Source of the DNA: Levilactobacillus fujinensis
GTDB taxonomy: Bacteria; Bacillota; Bacilli; Lactobacillales; Lactobacillaceae
Length of the DNA stretch: 60,594 nucleotides
NCBI RefSeq assembly: GCF_003946335.1
Contig: NZ_RHNX01000016.1
Location: 1 to 60,594, forward strand
Reading direction: 5' to 3'
Made by a program: the position numbers and the translations under genes. This document shows, one piece after another, positions 9,679-17,893 of this stretch. The notes under the pieces were generated by a model. It was given only the letters and a program-made list of their open reading frames with translations, did not search any database and was not told the DNA's origin. Position 1 is the stretch's first letter. The number at the start of each line of letters is the position of its first letter.

Positions 9679-9727
9679 CGAACTCACTCCTCAGATTATG
9701 TCGTATGGCTCTCTTAAGACACTTTTA

Positions 9728-9779
9728 ATATTACCAGAAGAACGAACTTTTACAATGGCTTTATCGTTTTAAGTTCGTT
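9728..9779 (-). promoter_or_regulatory. Candidate phn promoter with overlapping inverted repeat
   Basis: On the minus strand TTGTAA (9750-9755) and TAATAT (9728-9733) are 16 bases apart with a TG extension, placing the start near 9721. A perfect 9-bp inverted repeat, AACGAACTT (9741-9749) and AAGTTCGTT (9771-9779), brackets the -35. One arm lies in the spacer and the other upstream, as expected for a regulator binding as a dimer or pair of dimers. Confidence 0.55.
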
Positions 9780-9940
9780 ATTAAAATGCTTATAATGTGT
9801 CATGGCGGTGTTTATTAGAGGGTAAAACGTAAAACCCAAACATTAATTAATTTAATTATTTAATGTCTTTCGCTAGCCTTTTCCCTAAAACTTGGTTCCA
9901 CTACGACACTAGCACTATCATTTAACGGAAAAGTTACTAA

Positions 9941-9990
9941 AAGGAGCTACCAATTTTGCTCTAACAGATGGCAAAATCGGTAACTCCTCG
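9941..9990. terminator. Hairpin terminator after the aldo-keto reductase gene
   Basis: AGGAGCTACCAATTTTGC pairs with GCAAAATCGGTAACTCCT (few mismatches) around an 11-base loop. On the minus strand it follows the aldo-keto reductase stop, and T-rich DNA follows. The rest of 9679-10013 holds the phn promoter. Confidence 0.65.
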
Positions 9991-10013
9991 TTTAAATTTA
10001 CTAATTGTTTACA

Positions 10014-10862
10014 TTAACCTTGCGTCGCGTTGTGACCGTGATCTGTGGCCGTATCCGCTAGCGCATTCAGCTTCGCCATGTCGGCCGCATTGATTGAGAA
10101 GTCCAACTGGGCGTTGGCTTCAATGTGCGCTTGACTCGTGGCCTTTGGTAATGGCAAGACACCATTTTCCAAGACGAACCGTAGTGCCAACTGGGCCGGT
10201 GAAACGTGATACTTGTTCGCCATTTCCTTAACGTCAGCATTCTCAAGCATATCACCGGTTGCGAGTGGTGAGTAAGCTTCAACCAACATGTTGTGGTCTT
10301 GTGCGAATTTCGTGATCTTAGGTTCCGTAAAGCCCACGTAATACTGAATTTGGTCGACCATTGGGGTAACTTCGGCGTGATTCAAGACATTTTGCAGGTC
10401 GTGCACATCAAAATTGGAGACCCCGATAGCCTTAGCCTTGCCGCTGGCATAGATTTTTTCCATCGCCCGCCAAACGTCGCGGTTGCCCTGATCGCAGTCC
10501 TTCCCAATTTCCGCCCATGGCCATGGGGCGTGGACCAAATACAGGTCAACATACCCCACATCCAAGTTCTTCATCGTGGTGGCAAATGCGTCCAATGCCC
10601 CTTGGTACGTCTTCACTTCAGCTGGCAGCTTGGTCGTCACAAAGATCTCTTTGCGGTCGATCCCAGAGTCGCGGATAGCCTTCCCCACACTGGATTCGTT
10701 GGCATAAGCCTTCGCCGTATCGATGTGCCGATACCCGGTCTTCAACGCGTTAGCTACCGCATTGTAAGCCGTATCGCCACCAGGAATTTGCCAAGTACCA
10801 AAACCAACTTGGGGAATCTGAGTCCCGTTAGCTAAGTTAAACGTATCCGTTAATACTGACAT
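10014..10862 (-). CDS. Aldo-keto reductase (2,5-diketo-gluconate reductase type)
   Basis: The 282-residue protein is a single (beta/alpha)8 barrel that reduces aldehydes and ketones with NADPH. The catalytic tetrad is visible: Asp and Tyr in DTAKAYANE, Lys in VTTKLP and His in LVHAPWP. The early GFGTWQIP and the late PLPKATS (cofactor loop) are family signatures. GGAGG lies before the ATG at 10862. It appears monocistronic; the IS30 element sits 280 bp upstream and may affect its promoter. The physiological substrate is unknown. Confidence 0.9.
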   Translation of the reverse strand: MSVLTDTFNLANGTQIPQVGFGTWQIPGGDTAYNAVANALKTGYRHIDTAKAYANESSVGKAIRDSGIDRKEIFVTTKLPAEVKTYQGALDAFATTMKNLDVGYVDLYLVHAPWPWAEIGKDCDQGNRDVWRAMEKIYASGKAKAIGVSNFDVHDLQNVLNHAEVTPMVDQIQYYVGFTEPKITKFAQDHNMLVEAYSPLATGDMLENADVKEMANKYHVSPAQLALRFVLENGVLPLPKATSQAHIEANAQLDFSINAADMAKLNALADTATDHGHNATQG

Positions 10863-11138
10863 AGCAAAACCTCCAATTGTATTAGACCTGCCGCGCGCAC
10901 ACCGAAAATGAGTAGCTCACCGCACATCCTAAAATGTGTCCAGCCAAAACGTTTAGTCAATAAATAAATTAACCAGTCACACTCACCTATGAATAATTAT
11001 ACGCCCGGGTACCCACTCAAAAGCAATTATTCCGTCAAAGCACAGCAATTGTTTATAGTATAACTATTCGTTAAAACTAATTTGGAAAATTGTAATATTA
11101 CAAATTGCCAGAAACGCCCAAAGCCCTTGATTTCTTTG

Positions 11139-11142
11139 TTAT
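11139..11142. repeat. Left copy of the 4-bp target-site duplication (TTAT)
   Basis: TTAT directly abuts the left inverted repeat of the IS30 element, with an identical copy at 12176-12179. The preserved duplication suggests a simple, fairly recent insertion without later deletion at the ends. Confidence 0.7.
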
Positions 11143-12175
11143 GGCAAATTACAAGTTTAATCCGAACAAGCCCGGAATCTTTCAATGGCAGTCTGTTGAT
11201 GATGTATTTTTAATGGTCGTTGATTAATTAGTTCAAGTGCTGCTAGGATCTCATCAGTCGTTACTTGGCTAAAATTGGTCTTTTTCGGGAAGAACCAGCG
11301 TAACCGTCTATTAAAATATTCATTGGAACCTCGCTCCCATGGTGAATATGGATGGCAAAAATAAACTTTGATCTGATAATCCTGTTCTAAGGCCTGATAA
11401 TTGGCAAACTCTTTACCATGATCAACAGTAATGGATTTTACTTGGGGACCGAAGGCCCCCATAAACTTGCCAAAGGCGGTGTTTAGAGCCTTAGCCGTTC
11501 TATTAGGGGCTTTGATGGCCCATAGAAGTCGGGTCTTACGTTCTACGAATGTAACCAGACATGATCGTGACTCACTTCGACTAGAAAGCACCGTATCTAC
11601 TTCCCAATGACCAAAGGCTAACCGTTGATTAACAGTTGTTGGCCGTTGTTCGATGGAAGTCCCACTTGTAAATTTCCCACGATTTTCGCTCACTCGGTGC
11701 TGGCGGACATTCCGATTGGGTAGATCAGTCAATTTGAAGGGGAGCCAGCCACGATTAAGCCAATTATAAATTGACGCAGTGCTCAAGTTATAAGCGGCCG
11801 CAATGGTTTCTGGTGACCAGGTTAATCGTAAGTGATTGGTAATTAAAGTCGCTAATGCTGCCGTCAGCATCGAACGACGACCGCAATTCCGCCTTTTGCG
11901 ATCTGCATCTTGCTGAGCTAATTCTGGATCATAAGGTTTAACCCGGTCCAACTCATAGCTAATCGTAGCTTTGGCGACGCCTAAGGCGTCAGCCATTACT
12001 TGGTAAGATTTATTCCCCTCATTGACCAGTTGTGCTAGTGCGCCACGTTGAAAACGTGATAAAGTAGATGTACCCAAAGTAATCACTCCCTATATTGGTT
12101 GGAATTAGCTACTACCATTGTAAGTGATTGCTTTGGGCTTTTTAATTTCTGTTCGGATTAATTATAGAATTTGCC
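11143..12175. mobile_element. IS30-family insertion sequence (ISLpl1-like)
   Basis: The element is 1,033 bp. Its ends are imperfect 25-bp inverted repeats (11143-11167 and 12151-12175), both starting GGCAAATT and ending TAATCCGAAC. The 4-bp sequence TTAT flanks it on both sides (11139-11142 and 12176-12179), as a target-site duplication should. The single transposase gene is intact. The similarity to ISLpl1 of lactobacilli is from memory of the transposase and was not searched. Confidence 0.88.
11157..12077 (-). CDS. IS30-family transposase
   Basis: This DDE transposase of about 306 residues has an N-terminal helix-turn-helix (residues about 5-50, with QVMADALGVAKATISYEL) that binds the terminal repeats. 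The catalytic core has Asp in GHWEVDTV, Asp in SITVDHGKEF and Glu in WERGSNE, with 33 residues between the last two as in the IS30 DD(33)E pattern. An in-frame GTG lies at 12086, but GGGAG stands eight bases before the TTG at 12077, which I prefer. The frame is complete, so the element may be active. Confidence 0.92.
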   Translation of the reverse strand: MGTSTLSRFQRGALAQLVNEGNKSYQVMADALGVAKATISYELDRVKPYDPELAQQDADRKRRNCGRRSMLTAALATLITNHLRLTWSPETIAAAYNLSTASIYNWLNRGWLPFKLTDLPNRNVRQHRVSENRGKFTSGTSIEQRPTTVNQRLAFGHWEVDTVLSSRSESRSCLVTFVERKTRLLWAIKAPNRTAKALNTAFGKFMGAFGPQVKSITVDHGKEFANYQALEQDYQIKVYFCHPYSPWERGSNEYFNRRLRWFFPKKTNFSQVTTDEILAALELINQRPLKIHHQQTAIERFRACSD

Positions 12176-12295
12176 TTATTATAAAGATGTCGTAAAACAA
12201 TTGCTTAACAAACTGACGACAAACTAAAGCTTTTTTGGTAACAGTCAACGAAGTACCCGGAAAATGCTTCGTTGGTCACTGTCCCCAATTGAATA

Positions 12296-12352
12296 TTAAT
12301 CCCATTGAATCAGGCTAAATCCCAGTTCGATTCAATGGGGTTAATTTTTTTG
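12296..12352 (+). terminator. Hairpin with 17-bp stem and T-tract
   Basis: ATTAATCCCATTGAATC pairs with GATTCAATGGGGTTAAT (16 of 17) across a loop of about 17 bases, followed by TTTTTTT. No plus-strand gene precedes it here, so it may be the stranded terminator of a lost gene, separated by the IS insertion. Confidence 0.55.
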
Positions 12353-12428
12353 CGCTAAAATAATTATCGACTAGAGGTCCTATCTAAATGATTGACCGCT
12401 AGAAAAACCAGACCAGATTGCCTATTTT

Positions 12429-12557
12429 TTGGCTGGAAGCGTTCCCCACAGCAAGCGGAATCCCTGGCGGCCGGCGTGCGGCTGTTTTCACTAATTTAGC
12501 CGTAATAATTCCTACTGTCGCAAGAGTAACGCAAATACTTTGGCTTCCAACCTTTAG
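12429..12557 (+). repeat. Dispersed repeat family 1, copy A (5'-truncated)
   Basis: This copy contains the right half of the family, from GGCTGGAAGCGTTCCCCACA to the terminal CAACCTTTAG. It matches copies B and E closely and is oriented toward the marR terminator. The element has no coding capacity. Confidence 0.8.
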
Positions 12558-12567
12558 ATTTCTTTAA

Positions 12568-12613
12568 TAAAAATCCCGTTGAGCCAGCTATCACTAAGCT
12601 CAACGGGATTTTT
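12568..12613. terminator. Intrinsic terminator of the marR gene
   Basis: AAAAATCCCGTTGAG and CTCAACGGGATTTTT form a perfect 15-bp inverted repeat with a 15-base loop, immediately after the marR stop on the minus strand. The symmetric A/T runs make it bidirectional. Confidence 0.85.
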
Positions 12614-12624
12614 CGTCTCCCTCC

Positions 12625-13068
12625 CTATTCCTCATAATCGTCGTTGCCGTTTAAGACGGCTGACAGGCGTTGTAAGACGCGTAGAAGCTCCCCACGGTCC
12701 GCATCTGAATATTTCGCTAACCGTTGGCGAATGGCCGCTTCTCTGGCTATTTTAATCTGATGGACCGTTTGCTTGCCGTTAGGGCTCAAGATAACCTGGC
12801 GAACGCGTTTATCTCGGCGCTCGGTCTCCTCTAACCAGCCGGCCGCAATTAGCTTATCGACCTGCCGACTAATCGAAGAGTGGTTCCGACCAATCTGATC
12901 AGCCAGCTCACCAATACTGATTCCGGGTTGGTGATCAACCCGCATGATGATTGGTAAAGTTGGCGCGTCCAGCTTGACATGAGCTCGTTCCAGTAGCTTG
13001 CGATCCTCTTCCGTTTGATTGAAAAAAGTGACGATTTCAAATAGTGCTTCGAAAATTTGATTATCCAT
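12625..13068 (-). CDS. MarR-family transcriptional regulator
   Basis: The 147-residue winged-helix protein has dimerisation helices at both ends. The DNA-binding domain (about 45-110) includes ISIGELADQIGRNHSSISRQVDKL (recognition region) and the wing ETERRDKRVRQVILS. MarR proteins repress genes for stress, drug or redox enzymes and release DNA on binding small molecules. It is divergent from an FMN reductase gene, a classic sensor-target pairing. An extended -10 (TGGTATAAT) ends only 7 bases before the ATG and there is no clear Shine-Dalgarno, so the mRNA may be leaderless. Confidence 0.9.
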   Translation of the reverse strand: MDNQIFEALFEIVTFFNQTEEDRKLLERAHVKLDAPTLPIIMRVDHQPGISIGELADQIGRNHSSISRQVDKLIAAGWLEETERRDKRVRQVILSPNGKQTVHQIKIAREAAIRQRLAKYSDADRGELLRVLQRLSAVLNGNDDYEE

Positions 13069-13070
13069 AC

Positions 13071-13114
13071 TTGTTATTATACCAGAACAATGCTAAGATG
13101 TGTGCATATTGCAC
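13071..13114 (+). promoter_or_regulatory. FMN-reductase promoter with palindromic MarR-type operator
   Basis: TTGTTA (13071-13076) and TAAGAT (13094-13099) are 17 bases apart. The palindrome GTGCA-TAT-TGCAC (13102-13114) covers the expected start site, and the opposing marR -10 (13076-13081, minus strand) overlaps this -35. A dimeric repressor bound here could control both genes. Confidence 0.6.
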
Positions 13115-13148
13115 GGATAAATTCAACCACTTAAGGAGACTCCCTATC

Positions 13149-13700
13149 ATGACAAAGAAAATTGGTTTAATCATTGGCTCGACGCGGCCTAACCGTATCA
13201 GTACCAGCATCGCAACTTGGCTTCAACCCGCCGTCGCCCAAGAAGGTTTGGCCGTTGATTTAATCGACCTCGCAAAGATCGACCTGCCCTTCTTAGACGA
13301 ACCCGGCCAGCCTGCCGACGGTAACTACACCCTAGCACACACCAAGGCCTGGAGCCAGTTGATTCAGGGCTACGACGGCTTCATCCTGCTCTTTCCCCAA
13401 TATAACTGGGGCTACCCGGCACCGCTAAAAAACGCGCTCGACTATCTCTATGCGGAATGGCGCGGCAAGCCGGTCAGCCTGGTATCCTACGGCGGTCATG
13501 GTGGCTTCCAAGCCGCATTGGGCATGCAACTAGTCGTCCGCGGGCTCAAAATGCCACTGATGACGACGAACCTGCAATTGACGCTGCGCAAACAGGACCT
13601 GGACGACAATGAACAATTTATCGACCCGGCTCAGGCCCTCGCCCCCTACGCCTTCAACGCCAACCAAATGGGCGCCGAATTTCTCAATCGCTTGTCTTAG
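13149..13700 (+). CDS. NADPH-dependent FMN reductase/quinone-azo reductase
   Basis: The 183-residue flavodoxin-like protein has the FMN-phosphate loop GSTRPNRIS at residues about 9-17, the ring-contact segment PQYNWGYPAPLKNALDYLY, and SYGGHGG later. These mark the YieF/ChrR/AzoR-like NADPH:FMN reductases that detoxify quinones, azo compounds or metals. Open reading extends 35 codons upstream, but AAGGAG at 13133-13138 places the start at ATG 13149, where family homology also begins. It is divergent from marR. Confidence 0.9.
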   Translation: MTKKIGLIIGSTRPNRISTSIATWLQPAVAQEGLAVDLIDLAKIDLPFLDEPGQPADGNYTLAHTKAWSQLIQGYDGFILLFPQYNWGYPAPLKNALDYLYAEWRGKPVSLVSYGGHGGFQAALGMQLVVRGLKMPLMTTNLQLTLRKQDLDDNEQFIDPAQALAPYAFNANQMGAEFLNRLS

Positions 13701-13729
13701 GTCACGGACAGCTCTAAGGTATCGCCCGG

Positions 13730-13783
13730 CGGCAGGGATTCCGCCTGCTGTGCGGTCGCCTTCCAGCCAAAGTATGGGCTTTC
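13730..13783 (-). repeat. Dispersed repeat family 1, copy G (decayed fragment)
   Basis: GGCAGGGATTCCGCCTGCTG followed by TTCCAGCCAAAG and GGGCTT aligns with the reverse orientation of the family's middle segment, with many changes. It is only a remnant. Confidence 0.55.
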
Positions 13784-13925
13784 GGCTCGATTTCAGAATA
13801 GGCACGATAATCGCTACGATTGACAAAAATTCACGGTTCTTCCGTGACCTGCAAGTCAACATGCCTTTCAAAGAACCATTCGATCAACACGTCATCGAAA
13901 ATAATTTAAGTTCACAATCAGCGCA

Positions 13926-13972
13926 AAAAGCGGATGCTACCCACTATCAGGTAACATCCGCTTTGCCATGCA
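13926..13972. terminator. Terminator between convergent FMN reductase and glpQ
   Basis: AAAAGCGGATGCTACC and GGTAACATCCGCTTT form an imperfect stem around CACTATCA. It lies between two convergent genes. The rest of 13701-14048 contains only repeat copy G and no gene. Confidence 0.6.
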
Positions 13973-14048
13973 ATCACTTCTAGTTTAACCGATACTGCCA
14001 GCGAACGGCACGTGTGGCCAAGTCGTCGGCTAACAGAAACGACTTTCG

Positions 14049-14744
14049 CTACCCGCGCATCAGGTCTTGGCGGAGGCGCATCATGCCGATGAAATCATCG
14101 GTGAAGATACCCGCCACGTGTTTCTGGAACAGTTCCGTTGCCAACTCTGGCTTATCAACCGTCCAGATACGTTCGGCGACTGGCACGTCAGCTTGATAGT
14201 GACTCAAATGGAGGCCGCTCAGATGCTCATTGGCCACAAACGCTGCGGCATTGACCACCGGTTTATCCGTCAACCAGCAGTAGGATTCGTCTGGCGCAAT
14301 CTTTTGACAATTTTTCAACGTCTGTAAATGAAACGACGAGAAGATGACCGGGTGCTTGAGCGGCGCCCCATGGACCATAGCCATGACGATGGCTTCGATC
14401 TCTGGGTACTGGATCTTGTCCGTCTTCAACTCCAAATTCAACTGAACATCAGTGTCGTCGACCAACGCTAAGAACTCCGCTAACGTGGGAATGGCCTCCT
14501 GATTTGCTAAGCGAAAGTGCCGCAATTCGTTGAAGGTGAAGTCGTTGATCAAACCACTACCATCTGTCGTACGGTCGATGTGCTCATCGTGCATAATGAC
14601 CGGGACTTGGTCCTTGGTCAAATGGACATCGAATTCCAACCCGTCCACGTTGTTCTCCAAGGCATAGCTGAACCCAGCGATGCTATTTTCCGGAAACTTT
14701 ACCGGGTAACCCCGGTGTCCAAATACTAACGTTTTCACTGTCAT
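14049..14744 (-). CDS. glpQ: Glycerophosphodiester phosphodiesterase (cytosolic)
   Basis: The 231-residue TIM-barrel enzyme cleaves glycerophosphodiesters to sn-glycerol-3-phosphate and an alcohol. The catalytic and metal set is clear: HRGYP with PENS near residues 9-20, then VDGLEFDVHLTKDQ and IMHDEHIDRTT. No signal peptide is present, so it works on imported substrate. It is the last gene of the ugp operon, 16 bp after ugpB, with GGAGAG before its ATG. Confidence 0.93.
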   Translation of the reverse strand: MTVKTLVFGHRGYPVKFPENSIAGFSYALENNVDGLEFDVHLTKDQVPVIMHDEHIDRTTDGSGLINDFTFNELRHFRLANQEAIPTLAEFLALVDDTDVQLNLELKTDKIQYPEIEAIVMAMVHGAPLKHPVIFSSFHLQTLKNCQKIAPDESYCWLTDKPVVNAAAFVANEHLSGLHLSHYQADVPVAERIWTVDKPELATELFQKHVAGIFTDDFIGMMRLRQDLMRG

Positions 14745-14760
14745 AAAATCGCTCTCCTAC

Positions 14761-16125
14761 TTAATAGCCGTTCGCACGGTTGTTATTTTTAATGTTGCCG
14801 TTGAGCGACGTCTGCGCCGTCTGCAACGCCTTTTGAATGTTACTCCTCGCATAGATCTGCTCCATGGCAGTCTGGGTCAAGTTACGAGCCTGTATCAGAC
14901 CTTGCATGAAGATTCCAGAGTTCGTATTGTTTGGTTGCGCTGCGGCCAATTGTTCGCCAGGCACTTTGGCTTCCGGCAACTTCTTGTACATATTCAGTAA
15001 GGCCGGTTGCTTCTGTGAATCCTTGTTTAAAGCTAAATATCCGGTCGCTGCCTGCCATTCTGCTTGGCTCTTAGCGGTCATTAAGAACTTGATGAAATCC
15101 CATGACCCACGTTGAACGGTCGCAGACTTATCATTTGAGATCCACAGCGACGCGCCGCCAATGGCCACCCCATTACTCTTTTGGCCATCGGGATGCGGAT
15201 AGTAGGTGATACCCAATTTATTTTTGTTGCCCGTAGTCAACTGTGTTGTCGTCGCGGAACTTTGAAGGAACATGGCAAGTCGGCCAGACAAGAAGCTGGC
15301 GATTTCGTTGTTCAGTGCATTCCCACTGGCTCCGTAATTGGCAAAGACACCATCTTTGACGTTCGTTTGCAGCCATTTCATGGTATTCACGGTGCTAGTC
15401 CCAGTCAGGTTAGAGGCCGTTGGCGTGCTCGTGTGACCATCGTCGTTGTTCGCAAACGAAGTGCCGGAGTTCGCCATGAACTCTTCAAATAACCAGCCAT
15501 AAATCTCGACCGACATTCCTTGAACCTTCTTGTTAGATTTTTGCATCACCTGGGTAGCAACCCGCGTAATGTCACTGTAGGACGGATTGACGGGAGGTGG
15601 TGTAACACCCAACTTCTTTAACAACGTCGCGTTGTAAAAGAGAACGGGTTGTGACGTGTTAAATGGCATGGATAGCTGCGTCCCCTGGTTGGCATAGAAC
15701 GCCCGGGCACCTGCGGAGATCTTGTTCACATCATAATTATCGGCATCGATGAATTTCTGGACCGGCGTCGTATAGCCAGTGTGGTGCATCTGACTGGTCG
15801 AAATGTCCATGGATTGAAAGACCGCGGGCGACGCATCGGTGCCGTGCGTGTTGATAACCTTCTGGACGGCTTCATTATAACTCCCCTCGAACTCGGGGAC
15901 GACCTCATACTTCTTTTGGGACCGGTTAAATTCGTTAGAGAACTTAATCAATTGTTGCTGCGCGGGCCCTGTCATTTCGTGCCAAAAGACCACCTTGATG
16001 CGGCCATTGCTCTGCGCCGAAGCGGACGGATGACTGAACGCGGTCCATCCCAGAACCACCGCCAAAACGACCAGAACACCGGCCACAATGGCAAACACTT
16101 TGTGGGAAACTGTTTGTTTTTTCAT
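14761..16125 (-). CDS. ugpB: Glycerol-3-phosphate/glycerophosphodiester ABC transporter substrate-binding protein
   Basis: The 454-residue family-1 binding protein has an N-terminal hydrophobic segment (about 8-30) and the UgpB-like opening KVVFWHEMTGP. SPAVFQSMDIST, FASFL-type ligand loops and a C-terminal lobe follow. There is no lipobox Cys: the segment ends SASAQS, so the protein is either cleaved and released or stays anchored by an uncleaved helix. That is unusual for a Gram-positive binding protein. Its ATG overlaps the ugpE stop as ATGA. The substrate is inferred from the glpQ partner. Confidence 0.87.
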   Translation of the reverse strand: MKKQTVSHKVFAIVAGVLVVLAVVLGWTAFSHPSASAQSNGRIKVVFWHEMTGPAQQQLIKFSNEFNRSQKKYEVVPEFEGSYNEAVQKVINTHGTDASPAVFQSMDISTSQMHHTGYTTPVQKFIDADNYDVNKISAGARAFYANQGTQLSMPFNTSQPVLFYNATLLKKLGVTPPPVNPSYSDITRVATQVMQKSNKKVQGMSVEIYGWLFEEFMANSGTSFANNDDGHTSTPTASNLTGTSTVNTMKWLQTNVKDGVFANYGASGNALNNEIASFLSGRLAMFLQSSATTTQLTTGNKNKLGITYYPHPDGQKSNGVAIGGASLWISNDKSATVQRGSWDFIKFLMTAKSQAEWQAATGYLALNKDSQKQPALLNMYKKLPEAKVPGEQLAAAQPNNTNSGIFMQGLIQARNLTQTAMEQIYARSNIQKALQTAQTSLNGNIKNNNRANGY

Positions 16126-16940
16126 TTCGTGGCCCCCTCATTCAAGCCATCCTTGAAGTAATGTTGGCCCACAAACAGCACGATCAGCGTGGGAATCACA
16201 ACGATCACGGCACTGGCTTGAATCATCCCCCAGTTGTTAAACGTTTCTTGTGACTGCAGTTGCCGCAACCCATCTTGGACAGGGCGGAACTTATCACTAA
16301 ACGTGGTCAACATTGGCCAGAGGTATTGGTTCCAACTTTCAAGGAAGCTGTAAGCGGCTAACGTAAACAGACTGATCCGGGCATATGGTAACGTCACCCG
16401 CCAGTAAAATTGCCAGTGATTTAAGCCCTCAACGTCGGCGGCTTCCTTTAACTCCGGTGGAATCTGACGGAAGGATTGCCGCAACATGAAGATACCGAAG
16501 GCCGATGTCAGAAATGGAATAACCATAACGGCGTAGTGGTTCAGCAGGTTCAGCTGACGGACCGTGACGAAGTTCGGAATGACCTCAGCTTCAAAGGGCA
16601 ACATCATCGTGGCCAGAATTACATAGAACAGGAAGTCGCGCCCCTTAAAGGACAGAAAGACAAAGGCGTACGCTCCCAGCGAACAGAACAAGAGTTGCGC
16701 CGCCATCGTCAACAAGGAGATCACGAAACTATTGAGCAAATAACGCATAATGGCCGTTTGCTGCACGGCGTCCACGTAGTTTTGCAAGGAAATATGGGTG
16801 CTGAATAACGCCCCCTTGGCAATGTCAGCCGTGGGTAACAGGCTGGTCCAGAACCCCAGGATAAACGGACCAATGATGATAATTGCCATGATGACCAACA
16901 CCAGATAACGTAACGTTTTATGAGTCTTTGTCAACATCAT
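16122..16940 (-). CDS. ugpE: Glycerol-3-phosphate-type ABC transporter permease
   Basis: The 272-residue membrane protein has six predicted helices and the MalG-type EAA loop LKEAADVEGLNHWQFYWRVTLP, which docks to the ATPase. It starts at tandem ATGs overlapping the ugpA stop (TAATGATG), so it is translationally coupled. With UgpA it forms the transport channel. Confidence 0.9.
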   Translation of the reverse strand: MMLTKTHKTLRYLVLVIMAIIIIGPFILGFWTSLLPTADIAKGALFSTHISLQNYVDAVQQTAIMRYLLNSFVISLLTMAAQLLFCSLGAYAFVFLSFKGRDFLFYVILATMMLPFEAEVIPNFVTVRQLNLLNHYAVMVIPFLTSAFGIFMLRQSFRQIPPELKEAADVEGLNHWQFYWRVTLPYARISLFTLAAYSFLESWNQYLWPMLTTFSDKFRPVQDGLRQLQSQETFNNWGMIQASAVIVVIPTLIVLFVGQHYFKDGLNEGATK

Positions 16941-17893
16941 TAGTAGGTCACCCGTTTCTCAAGGAATTTGAATTGTAACAGCGTAAACAAGGCAATGATG
17001 ACCGCCAAGATCACGGACTCAGCACTCGCCAACCCATAGTTACCGCTTAAAAAAGCATCTTGATAGACCCGATAAACCAATAGATTGGTAGCGTTATTAG
17101 GCCCCCCAGCCGTCATCAGGTCGATCAAGCCGAAACTCTTGAAGGCCCCGATCAGCGTGACCGTTGACGTGAAGAACAGCGTTGGTGAGATCATTGGAAT
17201 GGTCACGTGGAAGAATTGGTAGCTCTCGGACGCCCCTTCGATTGCAGATACTTCATAGAGCGATTGTGGTACCATCTGTAAGGCGCCAAAGAGGATCAAG
17301 AAGGTAAAACCTAGATTCATCCAAACCGTGGAAATGACAACAGCGGTCATGGCGGGACCGGGCTGCGTTAACCAAGCGACAATCGGTAAATGTAAGAAGC
17401 TACCGATCTGGTCAAACAGACCGATCGATGGACTGAAGATAAACAGCCAAAAGATAGCGGCAACGGAGACGGAAACTCCCATCGTGGCGGAGAAAATCGT
17501 CCGAAACCATTGAATACCAGCGAGTTTCTTGGCCGCGAGTTGTGCCAGCAGCAACCCTAGAATCAGGGTCAAGGCAACAACTGCAATCACGTAAATCGCC
17601 GTGGCTTGGAGGCTGGCCTGATAGGCGCTAGAGGTCAACAACCCAATATAATTTTTCAACCCAACAAAGACCGTGGGGCGCCCCACATTATCGGTTAAAA
17701 ACAGGCTTAGATAGAGTGTTCGCAGCATAGGATAGAATACGAAAGTTCCGAGTACCAAGAGGGATGGTCCCAGAAAAGCAAATGCATAATACTTGTCACC
17801 TGCGTGCAGGTTGTAGCCCTTTGCGCGCTGGCGACTAATCGCAGCCGACTGATCAGCTTTAGGCTTGGGCGCTGGCGTGACTTCTGCTTGCAT
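16940..17893 (-). CDS. ugpA: Glycerol-3-phosphate-type ABC transporter permease
   Basis: The permease of about 317 residues has a cytoplasmic N-terminal tail and six helices. Its MalF-type EAA loop reads LYEVSAIEGASESYQFFHVTIP. The frame is open 30 codons further upstream inside ugpC, but GGGGG lies 8 bases before the ATG at 17893. The gene therefore overlaps the 3' end of ugpC by about 35 bp, tight coupling for co-assembled subunits. Confidence 0.9.
   Translation of the reverse strand: MQAEVTPAPKPKADQSAAISRQRAKGYNLHAGDKYYAFAFLGPSLLVLGTFVFYPMLRTLYLSLFLTDNVGRPTVFVGLKNYIGLLTSSAYQASLQATAIYVIAVVALTLILGLLLAQLAAKKLAGIQWFRTIFSATMGVSVSVAAIFWLFIFSPSIGLFDQIGSFLHLPIVAWLTQPGPAMTAVVISTVWMNLGFTFLILFGALQMVPQSLYEVSAIEGASESYQFFHVTIPMISPTLFFTSTVTLIGAFKSFGLIDLMTAGGPNNATNLLVYRVYQDAFLSGNYGLASAESVILAVIIALFTLLQFKFLEKRVTY

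Noticed and set aside
9728-9779. phn inverted repeat as a PhoP box
   Set aside because: PhoP boxes are direct repeats of TTAACA-like hexamers; this is one inverted pair of different sequence.
11116-12138. GCCCAAAGC outside the left IS30 end and its complement inside the right end
   Set aside because: A 9-bp match placed asymmetrically to the true inverted repeats and target duplication; probably chance.
12429-12557. Repeat copies considered as a CRISPR array or IS ends
   Set aside because: Copies are scattered kilobases apart, not regularly spaced, and no cas genes or terminal inverted repeats accompany them.
13609-13983. Plus-strand frame of 124 codons overlapping the FMN reductase end
   Set aside because: It overlaps a well-supported gene in another frame and runs through a decayed repeat and a terminator.
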